64,000 nucleotides of DNA, from assembly GCA_013368325.1 (NCBI GenBank), contig JAACJK010000112.1:1-64000 (forward strand), in the 5' to 3' direction. Each line of letters starts with the position of its first letter. Position 1 is the stretch's first letter. The notes beneath the pieces are model-generated. The model made no database searches, was not told the origin of the DNA, and saw only the letters and a program-made list of their open reading frames with translations. The DNA is from Ephemerocybe angulata. Taxonomy: Eukaryota > Basidiomycota > Agaricomycetes > Agaricales > Psathyrellaceae. The position numbers and the translations under genes are program-made. Below, in pieces: positions 34,126-46,065 of this stretch.

Positions 34126-34916
34126 ATGATGTTCAAGTCCTTTGCATACCTCCTCGTTCTCGCCGCTGCGGTATCTGCCACCGCCCCCTCAGGATTTGCC
34201 ATGTGCGTTTCTTCGGCTGCGAAGAGCCAGGTATAATCCTGACATGTAGACTCTCAATTCGTCTTCAACTCCATGAAGAAAAAGTGGCACGTTCTCTGGT
34301 ACCGGATGCCCCACAGGAACGGCCAAATCCTCTATCAATGGTCAGAGGGCCCGAATAACTTGGGTGCCACTACTCACGCTCTACCCGCAGCCCAAAGCTC
34401 TACCCTCTCTGCAACCTACTCCAATTTCAACGTTTATTCGGGCCTTAGACTGCCCAATCCAAGCATAAAAGAGTGCACCCTGAGTTTGGCGGCCACTGTG
34501 CCCCCTGGGTTCACCGTCGGCCTCACTCGCGTCGATACCGTTCGTCGAGTCCCCTCTCAGCCTGTGATGTTTAACACTCAGACTGCTTTGCCTACAGCGC
34601 TCTACCACAAAGCTCTCGGGGGCCACCGGGAGCACCTCCACTGTTTACTCTTGTGAGCCGCTTATTGTTGTTACCATTATTTATGCCTCCGTTCCTCAAA
34701 CACCGACAGTTTCTGGCGGTTCTCAAAAGTCGGCATGCGGACAGGACACCGTCCTCACCTTCACCACCAAGGCCACACTCACCGCCTCTTCCCCGAGCGA
34801 CTCTGGAATGATCAAAGTCGATGGCTTCGATACAGTAAGTAACCAAGACACACATTCGAACTTCAGCTATATCTAATCTGAATCATCCCAAGGCCTTGAC
34901 GTTCAGCAAGTGCTGA
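34126..34916 (+). CDS. DUF4360-like small secreted protein, copy 5 (divergent, shortened)
   Basis: Signal peptide MMFKSFAYLLVLAAAVSATA. After splicing to an AAG acceptor near 34,273 the frame reads SGTFSGTGCPTGTAKSSIN, the GCPPGS-type motif. The next exon reads QSSTLSATYSNFNVYSGLR, IKECTLSLAATVPPGFTVGL and RVDT. It ends with SACGQDTVLTFTTKATLTA and a last exon ALTFSKC. All family landmarks (GC-P, EC-L, PPGF, S-CG) are kept, but the FNFQWQTC ending is shortened. It is the only copy on the + strand and is convergent with the Tom70 gene. Some internal splice sites are uncertain. Confidence 0.65.
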
Positions 34917-35152
34917 AGCGTGTCTGTGATCCAGAAGGTGGAGAGTGGAGATTATCATTAGCTACAGATGATATAAACAATAAAAAAGCGCAGCGGGCAC
35001 GAATGCATTGAAGGAACTGGAGGCATAGCCTCCAGCAGGTAGTAAGCTAGAAGGTGAATAAATGAAAGGATAGCTTGGTGAGGGGCAATGAGCGACAGGG
35101 AGAGAGAATTGTGTGTCCAAAGGTATGTATTGTATCGTCCATCATAAGCAGC

Positions 35153-37364
35153 TTACATCCCCCGAGCGAGGGCGTTGAGCTGGGCGGCCATGTTCGGGTA
35201 GTTCTTGAGGAACTCGAGCTGCGACGCGGTAGCGTACTGATAAGTCAGCGCGTTAATGAGCTCTGGCTCCGTCCTCGCGATCTCCGCCTGCTTCTTGAAC
35301 ATCTCCATCGCGTTCTTGATCTTGCTCTGCTGCAGGTTAAGTTGCGCGAGAGTGGCAATTGCCGCCTCGCACTCGGGGTCGATTTCCAAAGCCTCGGCAC
35401 AGCACTGCTCGGCGGCACCAACGTCCTGCTTCCACTGGAAGAGCGCAAGACCCTTGTTCACAAGGGCGAGCACGTTCGGGCTCGGCTTCGTCTTCTCGAT
35501 CTCAATCGCCCGCTCGAACTTCTCGACAGCCTCCTGGAACCGGCCCTGGTCAAGCAGGAGCTCACCGCTGTGCATGTGTCAGCACACCGAACAGAAAATA
35601 CGAAGGGATGAATTAACTCACTAGTAGTTCTGAGGCTCGCTCCTCTGCGGGAATGCCGTCAGGGTGCGCCTGAACGTCTTCATGCTCTCGCCCGTCTCGC
35701 CCGACTTGTACTGCGCCACCGCGAGCTGGATATGTGAGAACACGAACCCATCGTCGAGCTCCGTGCTCTTCAGGTAGTTCTCGGCTGCCTGCGAGAACTC
35801 GCTCATGATAAACAGCACCTGTCCGCGATGGTAGTAGATGTCTGGGTCGTTCGCGTTCTGCTTGATCGCCTCGTCGAAGCACTCGAACGCCTTGGCCGGG
35901 TCGCCCTGCTCCATGTGCACGGATGCAATCTTGACAAGGGCCTGGGTGGACGAGGGGACGATGTTGATGGCGGTCTGCAGGTCGGATTTGGAGCCGTCGA
36001 TGTCGCCAACGAGGAACTTGAAGGTGCCGCGCAGGTTGAAGGCCTCGGCTTTACCGGCATCCCATGAAATGCCTTGGGTGATGGCCTCGTTGACGAGACT
36101 CAGGGCATGCGGGTAGTTGGCTGCCGCGAGCGCTCCAAGAGCCATCTGAAGGGTTTCGTCTCCTTGCGAGGGGTTTACTGGGAGGACAAGTTCTGGGCCT
36201 GCAAACAAATGAGCTTCACGTGGAGGAGAATAGGCAATGTGACTAACGGGGTCGGAATGCAGCAAAGTAAGCTGAGATGAAGGTGTGCGAAGGAAGTTTT
36301 GTTCGGCGGTCCTGCTACTTTTCAGTATTGGCGAAATGTCATGGCGTTTTTTATACATACCTTCATCAGCTCGGTGGCTTGCGTGGTCGCGATTTCCTTC
36401 AAAACACGTTCTACAGCATTAGCGGTCGCTGCGTTCTGGAACTTGTCGAGGATGGTGGCGGCGGTGTAGTCTACACTATTGTTAGGATTGTCCAACTGAG
36501 CGCAAAGGACAACGGATACACACCCCTGAGAGCCTCTTCAAGACGGTTGAGACCCTCCAAGCCAACAGCTCGTCGGTTAAGTGCCTTGACATAGTTGGGG
36601 TCGAGCTTCAGGGCCTCGTCACAATCGGCGACGACCTTCTCGTGGTCTGGGGGGTTGAAGTTGACGTAGCCTATACGTCCAGAGTATGTTAGCAAAAGAA
36701 TGGGAGATAGACGCTATGACGCACAAGCAGCCCTGTTGCTGTAAAACACAGGTTCGGGTTTTGGTGTGACGTTGATAGCCTTCGTGTAGTAGTCGGCGGC
36801 CTCTGAGAAGTTGCGCTTCGTGTACGCAGTGTTTCCCTTGCCCTTGAAGGCAGCTGCATATTTCGTTCTAGTCTGCAAGCCGAAATATATTAGTCCCGAG
36901 TCTGTGACGCGCCCGACTCCAGAAACTCAACACACCTCTTCAGGCAAAGCAGCGAGCTCCTCGGCGTCCAACTCGAGGTCAAGATCGTCTGACACGCGTA
37001 AGCATAGCTATCCAGCAATTCCTGCACCTTCGAACATACCAGTTCCCTCTGAAACAGTCGCGACCTTGGGCTTCCTCTCCTCCAGAATGGGCCCACTGTC
37101 ATCCTTCTTGCTCTTCTTCTTCTTGCCGCTCTTGCTTTTCTTCTTCTTTCCACTACTACTGCTCGCGTCGCTACCGTCCCCCTTCTCGACGTCGCCAAGA
37201 GGTGGCCTGGGCCTTGAGGTCGACGCATAGTATGCCACGCCAGCAGCGCCAATCGCGGCTGCGACTGCAGTCAATAGGATAGCCTTTTTGTTCTCGGAGA
37301 CGAAGTTTTGTACGCGCTCGACGACTGAGCTCGTCGCAGCATCGGTAGACGACGAGGAGGCCAT
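35153..37364 (-). CDS. Mitochondrial import receptor Tom70
   Basis: Seven exons (37,364-37,040; 36,988-36,936; 36,872-36,725; 36,670-36,524; 36,470-36,361; 36,271-35,622; 35,567-35,153) give 615 residues, close to yeast Tom70. An N-terminal membrane anchor (residues ~28-47, AILLTAVAAAIGAAGVAYYA) is followed by a lysine-rich linker. The first TPR cluster (AFKGKGNTAYTKRNFSEAA) is the Hsp70/Hsp90-binding clamp. A linker and further TPRs up to the C-terminus (EAINIVPSSTQALVKIASVH, GELLLDQGRFQEAVEKFERA) form the preprotein-binding part. It sits in the mitochondrial outer membrane and receives carrier-type precursors. The start of exon 6 is the least certain junction. Confidence 0.93.
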
Positions 37365-37949
37365 TGAGAATAGGTTAGAAAGGTAAAAAAAAAAAGGGTA
37401 GAACTTGGGTGGAAGGCGGTGACGCACAAGCCGACTTTGCGCGATCAATTGCGCTGCGAAACACATTCCGAAATTTGTCTTTGGAGTATCGTGAGAATCG
37501 CCACCGGCATTGACGGCAAGAGGGTTATGTGGCACAGCGGCTGGCCTAGAAGGGCTCTCTGCTTCAACCACGAAGCTGGAGCAAACGAGCGATCATACCC
37601 GGAGGAACCGTTACCCAAGAAGATGAAGCTGAGCGAGTCAAGCAGGCTATGCCATACGTGGACTCTGGAATCACTCCCACCCAACTTACTGTAAGCACGA
37701 TCTTCTACTGTAGTCGATGGTCGACATGTTATCAAGGAAAGTGTTGTGCGGTCTAGGAGTAAGCAGTAAAAGGTCAAGGAAGTCACTCAAGTATTTGAAG
37801 ATGTTGAACCATAGGTTCAGTGGTAGGACACGAACACCAGAGGAACCGTGGAAATATGGGCGCCTAATTCTACGGCGACTCGGAGCCCATAAACTCGTAT
37901 TAACCTAACCTACAGACAGCACGGAATATTTCTGGGGTTCAGGCTTTCA
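37365..37949. other. Intergenic, no gene seen
   Basis: Tom70 promoter side and the 3' flank of the arrestin-like gene. Nothing notable apart from an A-run at 37,386-37,395. Confidence 0.45.
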
Positions 37950-40400
37950 TCATACACGTTTGGTGAAAGGAATAGGTCTCGGTTCGTCTGACCTCATGTC
38001 TGTTGTAATCTCCACGGTGAGAGATGTGTAAACATGGTCCCGGCGCTCCTCTGCCTCCTCATGCGTTTCCAATGGCGTTGTACCGTCTTTACCACTGGAT
38101 AGCGAGGAAGTTAGATGTGGTTCAAACGCGTGAGATCGCGGCGCCAAGAGCTCAATGCGATACTGAGGGGAGAACTTTAGGGTCGTAAGGGTTCAACAGA
38201 GCTTAGGGGGGCTTACCAGTACGTTGAACAGCGGGAAAGGGCAGGACGGCTGCAACCCTCTAGGCAAATGAAGTTCACCCATCAGCTTCCTGAGGCCTGG
38301 CTGCTGGGTAAGATCCTGAGGTATCCACCACACGGCACCTGACCCAATTTCTCGCTCGTCGTCGTCGTCAGATGGGTCGAGCGCCTTAGGATCGTCAGTC
38401 TGGTCATCAAAGTCCCCAAAGGATAGGGCCGGGACTTCCCCGGACCCAAGATTTGCATTGCGCACCAAGGTCCTACGCTGTGCAAGCTGCCAGGCAATCT
38501 TGGGCGGCAAAGAAGTTCCCATGTTTCCCACAGCCCCAACCTGAAGGTACATGGCCGGAGGGGCACTTTCGCGATAATAGTTGTCTGGAGTTCGATTATC
38601 GAAGAACCGAGTGAACCGTCTGAGTCGAACACGAGGAGATCGTGGATCAGAGAAGATATTGAGAGCGCTCGTGTCTTCGCAGGCGATTGTGAGCCAACAA
38701 GGTATCACGGTCCCCCTGCAGTACGAAATCTATTGTAAAAATCCCTGGGTTAGTAAAACAATATGCAACACATAAGGTCAGTACCTACAGGTTTGGCAAG
38801 GTGAAGAGTGTATACCACGTTCAAGTCTTGTTGTTGGACGTATGTGCCCGTAATATGCGTTGGCTGAAGCTGATACCAACTGTCGGGGTCGACATCTGGG
38901 TTGGGTAAAGAACGTCGATGTCTGTAAGCAGCCTGCCGATTCAAAGGCATTGGTGGGGGTTTCGATACTGGACTGTAGACAATGGCAGTCCTAGCTCTAG
39001 AGGCGGGCCATCAGTTCAACCTCACAGTCAAGCCTCCAGCCACACTGGTGTGATGTCTGAAAACGAACCTGCTTTCCGAGGCAAAACGCCCATGCGACAC
39101 AACCAAGGTCAGCTCATATTGAATGTTTGCATTGACATCGCGTTCGAGAAATGTTTGTGGGAGCCTTTCTCCCGTTGGTGGGGGCAGCTTCGGTGTGGAA
39201 TCTGGTGCGATGTTTGTTGGCTTGGATAGGGGATAAGGATGGAGAGTTGGAGACTCTGGAGCGGGTTGGTAGAGGGGTAACATCGAGGAGATGTCAGCAA
39301 CTGAAGCAGGAGAACCGTTGCGAGCTACTGGACGTATAGAATTCCTCAAAGAACCTTTTTCGCCCCGGGAAATAGGTGTCGGTGGATGGCCGACATCGAA
39401 TGGGATGATTCTTTGTTGACCTCCCTGCGCTCCGGTCTCGTGGATTGCAGAGAGAGGCGAATCATCATCGCGAAACGGAGATATCGGAGAGTCAGGCCTC
39501 ACAAACTGGGGTAGGAGCCGAACAGGACCATCGTCTTCACTGGTGTAAACTCCAGCCAAGGACGTTCGGTCAACGCGAGTTGGAAAAGGTATTGAGAATG
39601 GAAACAACCAATTACCGACCAGTTTCCCATCTGCCTTAAGGCCTTGCGACTGGCCTTGGGCTAGTTCCCGAGGATCACCAAACTTTCGGTCCCACAGGAG
39701 GTATGTCTGGTCCAAGAACGCAAGCGATCCCGATTCGAGCGATGCACTGGTTACAAGCACCCCTTTCAACTTGAAATTAAGTTAGAATGCGCTCGTTTTG
39801 GAAAACCCAGTTGAGAATAACACGTACAACAAGCTTTATACTCCGGATTGTCTGGGTGCTGCTCAAATCAAGCTCTACATTTCCTAGCATGGCGTGCTCG
39901 TCAGTAAAGCGGGGGTGTATTGCCCTGTTCGATGCAGTAGGGCGAGCAGGATCGGGATTGTAGAGTCGAAGTGTTGCCCAAGGTTTGGATTTACCGAGCC
40001 CGCTACGGATAGGAAAGGTGTATTCTGTAGGCGCTCCTTCGAAAGACTCCCCGGATCGCATGCTAAATGTGCTCATCGTTGAGTACCGAGGTGGGTTTGT
40101 AAGGGTCCGAAAGGATGTCGCTGGAGCGCGACGATCATGTGTAGTGTATGTAGGGGCGGTTGAATTGGCATCCAGAGAAAAGATAGAATGAGAGTCCGAG
40201 TCCTGGAAGATCGATTCATCTGCATGATCAGGGTTGGACTCTGCGGAGGCATCGCGTGGCTCGGAAAGTCCTGCTGTAGAGATGTTCGAGTAGCGAGGCG
40301 GGTCCAGGCTGCCCGCATTTTGCTGACCTGGGGATGAAGTAGAGTCGACCGTTGGGTCATTGGAGTGACGACTCGATCGTCGACTTCCCCAGCGAAACAT
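37950..40400 (-). CDS. Arrestin-like (alpha-arrestin) protein 1
   Basis: Five exons (40,400-39,828; 39,769-39,069; 38,990-38,789; 38,729-38,217; 38,162-37,950) give 733 residues. A Ser/Thr-rich N-terminus precedes an arrestin N-type sandwich (AMLGNVELDLSSTQTIRSIK and FPFSIPFPTRVD, then DVNANIQYELTLVVSHGRF). A long disordered insertion splits the domain. The C-type sandwich contains GTVIPCWLTIACEDTSALNI and ends LFNVLYRIELLAPRSHAF. Such proteins recruit HECT ubiquitin ligases to membrane cargo; no clear PPxY motif was noted. It is a paralog of the gene at 60.4-62.2 kb. Confidence 0.75.
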
Positions 40401-40873
40401 GGTAGTGGATTATGGCAAGTTGGGGGTAGCTTCAAATTGGGTTGCACCAGCTGTCCCAACTTGGTAGCGCCCAGGAAAGACCGCTTCCCACCCATTCAAG
40501 AACAACAACAAGTTTGAGCTGGAATCAATTCGTAGGTTGAACTTGGCGTGACAGCCACGGAGAGATGTCTCGAATGAAAGCTTGTGACCAGTGGCGAGAT
40601 GCAGCGACAGCAAGTGTGGGTATTTGAACGACCATATGGGCAGAGGAATTCGCCGGCGCTTAGAGAAACTCTGAATCGGAGATAATTGTTCGCCTGAGGG
40701 GGGGCTCCTCGACTTCGAGATTCAAGGCTGGGGCCGCGTCACTAGCACTGTACAACAAGGGATGTTGATAGGATGCCCAATGATTAAATACACATTCTGC
40801 ATTATGGGTACGATATGTATCTGAATTGTTCAGTGCAATCTAGCTGTCATTGTATATCCAGTCATGATCTCTC
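40401..40873. other. Intergenic, no gene seen
   Basis: Separates the arrestin-like and GT69 genes, which run in the same direction, and must contain the arrestin promoter. Confidence 0.45.
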
Positions 40874-43085
40874 TTACACGGATCTACCCAAACCCTTCTT
40901 CTCCAGTTCGTCATGTATCGAGAAACCCAGCCGTCTCTGCGTCTTGGTCGCCTTTCTTCCACCCGTTTGTCTAGATGAGCCCCCATCAGCACAACAGAGC
41001 AAGAATCAGAAAATCGAACGAGAACGAACCTTTGTTCCTGGCAAACGAAGCTTTCCGGCGCACCCTCCCAATCTTCCAGCACATATCGGCCTTCACCCCC
41101 CTGGTCCTCCTCATCCTCGCCCTCCCCAAACAGATCTCTTGCCAGCTTCGTATGACTCACACCAGCGTAAGTTGTCGGACACCGCGGGTTCACAAGGATC
41201 CTTGCAGGCCTGTACACACTATTAGGTCTGGAAACCTTCCCATAATCACGGTGGTCTTCGAGCGGGGGAGGGACGGAACCAGCAGCGTCAGGGGCATCTT
41301 CAGGCATGGCATCGTAGTCGCTTCCAGCATTGGCGTCGGGATCCTCTTTCTGTCCAACCTTCTTCCGGGAGTCGGCAGCATCATCGCTTACTTCCTCTTC
41401 CTCGTTTCCGACCTGAACCTTCACAGCATCACGCCCATTAACCCCTGGTACCTCCCTCTTTTCCACTTCCACAACATCCTTCTTTCCCCTATTCCAAAGC
41501 TTGGTCCACCCGTCGAACCTTGCCCATTCCCTTATATCTCTCTTCCTACTGCCGCTGCTAGCCCCTGTGCTGCCCTCCACCTCCTCCATACCTTCTCCAG
41601 CGCTCCGCACCCAGAGATCTCTACAGAACCAGGCCTGGCTACTGTCCAAGCAATTTGCATCTCCGTCCCGCACCTTCACGCCTTCGCCCTTCGTCATGTT
41701 CTGGTACTCCTCTCCAGCCCTGTACTTCACACCCTTGTAATAGCTCTGGCCAGGGTCCACCACATGCATACCACTCTCGCAGCAGAACACCTGGAAGGGG
41801 AGGTGCTGGGCGTATCGCTCGGCGCCAACCTTATCTCGGGGCGGCACGCCTTCAGGTTTCGAGTTCGACGACTTGGACTGGCGGAATTGGTCTCCTTCGA
41901 TATCTCTCGTCCTCCACCGGTCACTGAAGATGAAGAATCCGTTGTGTTCGGCCCAATCCATCCCGCACACCATTGCCGCCTCGTTGACGTAGCTGATTTT
42001 TATCGTTTCGAGGATGTCGTCGGGGCAGGTGAAGCCCTTGAGCCAGACAACGCGGTCGAACACGATGCCGCGCTTCTGGTGCAGCTCGTGCAGAGGCTCC
42101 AGCGCGAGGTTGCGCGTGTAGGCTTCCTCGAGCGGGTAATAAGCGGCTTGTGGATCTTCCGTCATTCCAGGGACTCTCCTAATCCTGAAGGGTACACCAA
42201 GAAGGGTTAGAACGGCTTCAGAAAGGTCGAGAAGCGTGGAGGTCGAGTCGCTCGAGTCGTAATCCAGCATTGACACGAAGAGGTTATTGGTCCCGAGTCT
42301 GCGTGCCATTTGGACGATGACGGCGAGTTGGTCGACGAGGAAATGGTCTGCACTGTGCACGACTATGGCGATGTAGTAACGGTGGTCTTCCCGGACGATA
42401 TCTTCGTAGGCGTTGTGTCGCTTGTGCTGACCGAAGGGACGAGTGAGGGTGGGGCAGAGGTGGCCTACCCAGCCGTTTAGTGATAGGAGCTGGTCAATCG
42501 AGGTCAACATATGCTGCGTGTCCATGTTTATTGTGTCTTTCGAGACGATGCTGCGAAGATAGGGTTTTCGTTAGTCGAGTAGTTCGGACGATGGGCTTCT
42601 GAAAACGCTCTCTAGTCGTTGCAGAGATGGGGTCGTCGGCCAGGACGCAGCTTCAATGCAAGATAACAAGTAGCCGCCGCGCTTCCACGAACCCGCTCAC
42701 TACCACCAGGGTGACGATTCAAGAGCAGAATGTCCGAGAGAATGAGATGGATGGTGAGGACGTACTAAGGCAACTGAAACCTTTCCCAGTAATCTTGGAC
42801 CCCGTTGTATATCAGCTCGTTGTATGCATCATCCCTCTCATCCCTCCCCATCCGTGCCTGCAGGAAAGGATGCTTCTGGACATTGAGAGTCTTGTCTGGC
42901 CGCGTCGCGCGCTCGATAAAGTTGTGTTCCTTGATTTGGTGGGCGTCTTTTCTCCGCAGCGAGGATTGTGGGGAGTGTGGATCGTTATTGTTGGAAGATG
43001 ATGGGTAGAAGAAGATGTAGAGAAGTAGGAAGGATGCGAGAATAATGGAAAGGCGAGAAAAGGAGCGTCGCCGGATGGAGAACAT
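40874..43085 (-). CDS. CAP59/CMT1-type mannosyltransferase-like protein (GT69)
   Basis: Three exons (43,085-42,766; 42,550-41,030; 40,970-40,874) give 645 residues. Splicing the 59-base last intron replaces a basic read-through tail with the ending GFSIHDELEKKGLGRSV. It is a type II membrane protein with a signal anchor at ~11-28 (LSIILASFLLLYIFFYP). The catalytic region follows the cryptococcal alpha-1,3-mannosyltransferase pattern: YYIAIVVHSADHFLVDQ, LFVSMLDYDSSDSTSTLL, VFDRVVWLKGFTCPDDIL and CGMDWAEHNGFFIFSDRW with RDIEGDQF. A long acidic region separates this from the C-terminus. Probably Golgi-located and acting on cell-wall or secreted glycans. The first intron is unusually long (~215 bases) and could hide a small exon. 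Confidence 0.85.
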
Positions 43086-43341
43086 TGCAGCTTAAGGGCG
43101 GCCCCGTGGCGGGTGTCGCTGACCAGATCAACAGTGCCGACGTCGATTACGGCGACGACAGAGTAGGTTTTATGGTGAGCTCGCTGGCAACGGCGACGAC
43201 CGCGGCGAAGAAGGGGTCGAGGTCAGAATTGCAACGTTGAAGGAACTGACAGCGATGCATCAATTCTTCACGTCCAGAACAATGTTCTCACGCTTCATTG
43301 GGGTTTCCTGATACCGTATTGCTGCCGAACGACCAGTAAGC

Positions 43342-43351
43342 GCTGAGAGCG
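43342..43351 (+). repeat. Left target-site duplication
   Basis: GCTGAGAGCG, repeated in the same orientation at the right end. Position matches the two TIR ends exactly. Confidence 0.7.
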
Positions 43352-43734
43352 GGGCAACCGTGAGCGAACCCGTTGGGAATTCCGCACCCAACCTGTTAGG
43401 CCATCAATTCCCCAACCTGTTGGTAAAACTGTGTAACTGCACCGATTAGGCTATCTTTGCATAGAGTATCAATACTTGTATTGACTTGAGTCAGAAGTAA
43501 ATGTAATGTTTTGTAGCGGGTAAGGAAGGCACAACTAGTCGATCTCAGAACTGCCCGAAGGCAAATGCATTGTATCTCTGGCTCAGAACTGCGGGACGAC
43601 ATTGATGCCAACCCCGGTTCCTCGTCGAGATGAGTGAACTCAGATCTGCCAGGGTGCGCGCCGCGGGATGTGGGAGGGTGGATTTACCTCATCTCAGAAC
43701 TGCGAAGCCTTAGAAGCCACGACTGGCTAGGCGA

Positions 43735-43850
43735 AACAAAAAATTACAATAGTCAGGGTTAGAACATGTGCTCGTAGAGTGTAGTCTATCGTAACATCAT
43801 ACCACTGAGCCAGCGGGGTGATACATTGTAGAGGGCGCGGACAGGGAATA
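43735..43850 (-). other. tRNA-like/SINE-like segment in the left TIR
   Basis: On the minus strand CTGGCTCAGTGGTATGATG resembles a Pol III A box and CACATGTTCTAACCCTG a decayed B box, followed by ATTTTTTG. The right-TIR counterpart keeps an exact B box (GTTCGAACCC). No convincing cloverleaf forms, so it is probably a tRNA-derived fragment. Confidence 0.4.
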
Positions 43851-44217
43851 GGTACCCGTTCGTTACAAGCGAGCGCGGGGCAATTGTTGAAGTGGGTGGG
43901 CTCAGAACTGCGAGTGAATATGTGAGCACGTCGGATACCTCACCCTCAAAACTGCGAGTACACGTACCAAGGCACCAAGCGGCCAAAAGGGCGGGAGGGG
44001 GGCGATGCCAGGCACCATCTCTTCAGAACTGCGTGTGGATGGGGGGTGGTTGTCAAGGTGGGCGTTGCCAGAACTGCGGGTGAATATCTGAATACATTGA
44101 ATAGTCCTTCCCCAGAACTGCGCGGGGACGTACCGGATTAAGCGCCCGAATAGGCGAGGGTGACGGTTTGTACACTGGGCGCCAAACACTATTTAATCAG
44201 AACTGCGCGCGGCAGTA

Positions 44218-44789
44218 TCGGTGGTCCATTTGTCGTCGGTGACTACACGGGAATATTATGTTGGTCCGATTTTCGAGCTTCCGGTTGTTCCGGTTGTTAA
44301 GACGTTTGGCGCGGGATTGATGAATTTTCGGAGTTTGAAACCGTTAATAAATACGACGTGGCGGGGTGCGTCTGTTTCCTTCCACCCCGTTGTGCTTGTT
44401 TTGGCTTCACACAACGGGGTCACAGGGCACCCAGCTGCGATGTTGATTTGCGCTGGGTGTCTAGGGGGGACTGCTAGGTGTCGCATCGTCAGCTTGCTGG
44501 CACAGCGTCCCGTGGAACCCCTGTCTTTAAACTTACGGTGATGGGCGACCTCAGGTTCCTCGGCTATGAGCTCGGTTTCGTGCGCTGCCTTTGTGGCATG
44601 CCTAGACGGCATTAGGCGCCCTCTGTTTAGAGTGACCTGGCGTCACGGGGGGGTGCCACCGCGCGCGAATTGCCGAGCACCTCTAGTTGGAGGCCTGCAG
44701 GCAACGTTCTGACCCCGACAGCCAATTTCCCGTTTTTCGGATTATTTCTTTGTCATTTCGAACGGGTTGCTATTGATTCGCTGGAGTTG
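44218..44789. mobile_element. 572 bp insertion inside the left TIR, 9 bp target duplication
   Basis: GCGGCAGTA occurs at 44,209-44,217 and 44,790-44,798. The right TIR has one uninterrupted copy of the same sequence in reverse complement (TACTGCCGC at 59,354-59,362), an empty site. The insert lacks the TCAGAACTGCG motif. It has no clear TIRs and no coding motif, but contains a perfect hairpin (ACCCCGTTGTG / CACAACGGGGT). Family unknown. Confidence 0.75.
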
Positions 44790-46065
44790 GCGGCAGTAGG
44801 CAGATTGTCAAAGTGGGCTAACTCAGAACTGCAGGTGAATATGTGAGCATACCAGATAGGTATATCTCAGATCTGCGCGGTGACGTACCGGTGTATACAC
44901 CCCAGAACAGGCGGGATCGGGACGTTGGGCGCTTGTCGAAGTGGGTGGGCCCAAAACTGCGAAAGGGGATGTGAGTGTGGTAGATAGGTCGCTCCCAGAA
45001 CTGCGTGTGAACACACCATGAATTAAGGCGGATAGATACGGGGGAAGGGGATGCCCGACTCTATTTTCTCAGAACTGCGCGGGGGCAAGGGGAGGCTGTC
45101 AAGGTAGGCAAGCTCAAAACTGCGGGTGAATATGTGATTGTGTCAAACCGGTCACTCTCAGAACTGCGCGGGGACGTACCGGAGGATCACACGACCAAAT
45201 ACGTGGGAGGGGGACAGCATTGTAGTTTGGGCGCTGTTTGGGCGCTAGTCAAAGTGGGCATGGTCAGAACTGCGTGATCATGCAAAAGTGGTCACTGCCA
45301 GAACTGCGCAGGGACATACCGGCGAATCGCGATTGCATCAAACCGGTCATTTTCAGAACTGCGGGGGGACGTACCGGAGCAGTTTGGGCGCTAGGGAAGG
45401 ATATGTGAGCATGCAAAAGTGGTCACTGCCAGAACTGCGCAGGGCGAGGGGTGGTGGTCGAAGTGGGTGGGCTCAGAACTGCGGAGGGACGTACCTACAT
45501 ATTAAGGGGAATACACTGCCGAACGGGTGGAATTATGAGATTGCCAGAGTCCATGTCTTCAGAACTGCGTGCGGAAGAGGTGTGGTGGGCGAGCTGGGTG
45601 AGGTCAGAACTGCGAGTGAGAATGGGCGCTAGTCGAAGTGGGCGAGCTCAGAACTGCGGGACGGCCATATGCGATTCCGCCGAATAGCCCTTCCTCAGAA
45701 CTGCAAGTGGACGTACCTGCAGATCACACACGCCCGAATAGGTGCAGGGGGACAGCGTCATCGTTTGGGCACTAGTCAAATTGGGCCAGGTCAGAACTGC
45801 GAATGGATACGTGACTTTGTCAGAAAGCTCACTCTCAGAACTGCAGGACGGCGTCGTAGTCGAAGTGGGCGATCTCAAATACACGTCAGGGGCAAGATGT
45901 CATAGTCCAGCATCTCAGAACTGCGCCTGAACAAGAAACTAAGCGCCAGCCTTTGCGGCCCCTTTGCCATATATTTCCCGATCGGGATTCGGCCCGTCCA
46001 ACCAAATTTGATTTACCGCCGAGATACCATCTTACCTCTCCCACCTCCAGCCCCTCCCATCACCC

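Larger units (their letters stand above)
43352..45935. repeat. Left terminal inverted repeat with TCAGAACTGCG array
   Basis: The outer ~865 bases (to 44,217) pair colinearly with 59,354-60,230 in reverse complement. The rest is an array in which TCAGAACTGCG (about thirty copies including variants such as CCAGAACTGCG and TCAGATCTGCG, counted by hand) recurs every 40-60 bases. Recurring companions are GACGTACCGG, GTGAATATGTGA and GGGCGCTAGTCAAAGTGGGC. A 572-base insertion interrupts it at 44,218. The motif is a plausible multi-site transposase-binding array. Confidence 0.88.

Noticed and set aside
40975..42210. 411-residue open frame on the + strand
   Set aside because: Antisense to the GT69 gene, which has a coherent spliced model with family motifs.
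43530..45935. Regular short repeats with spacers resembling a CRISPR array
   Set aside because: Repeats are imperfect, spacers share sequence with one another, the array is mirrored at 58.3-60.2 kb, and the host is a eukaryote. It is a transposon terminal repeat.
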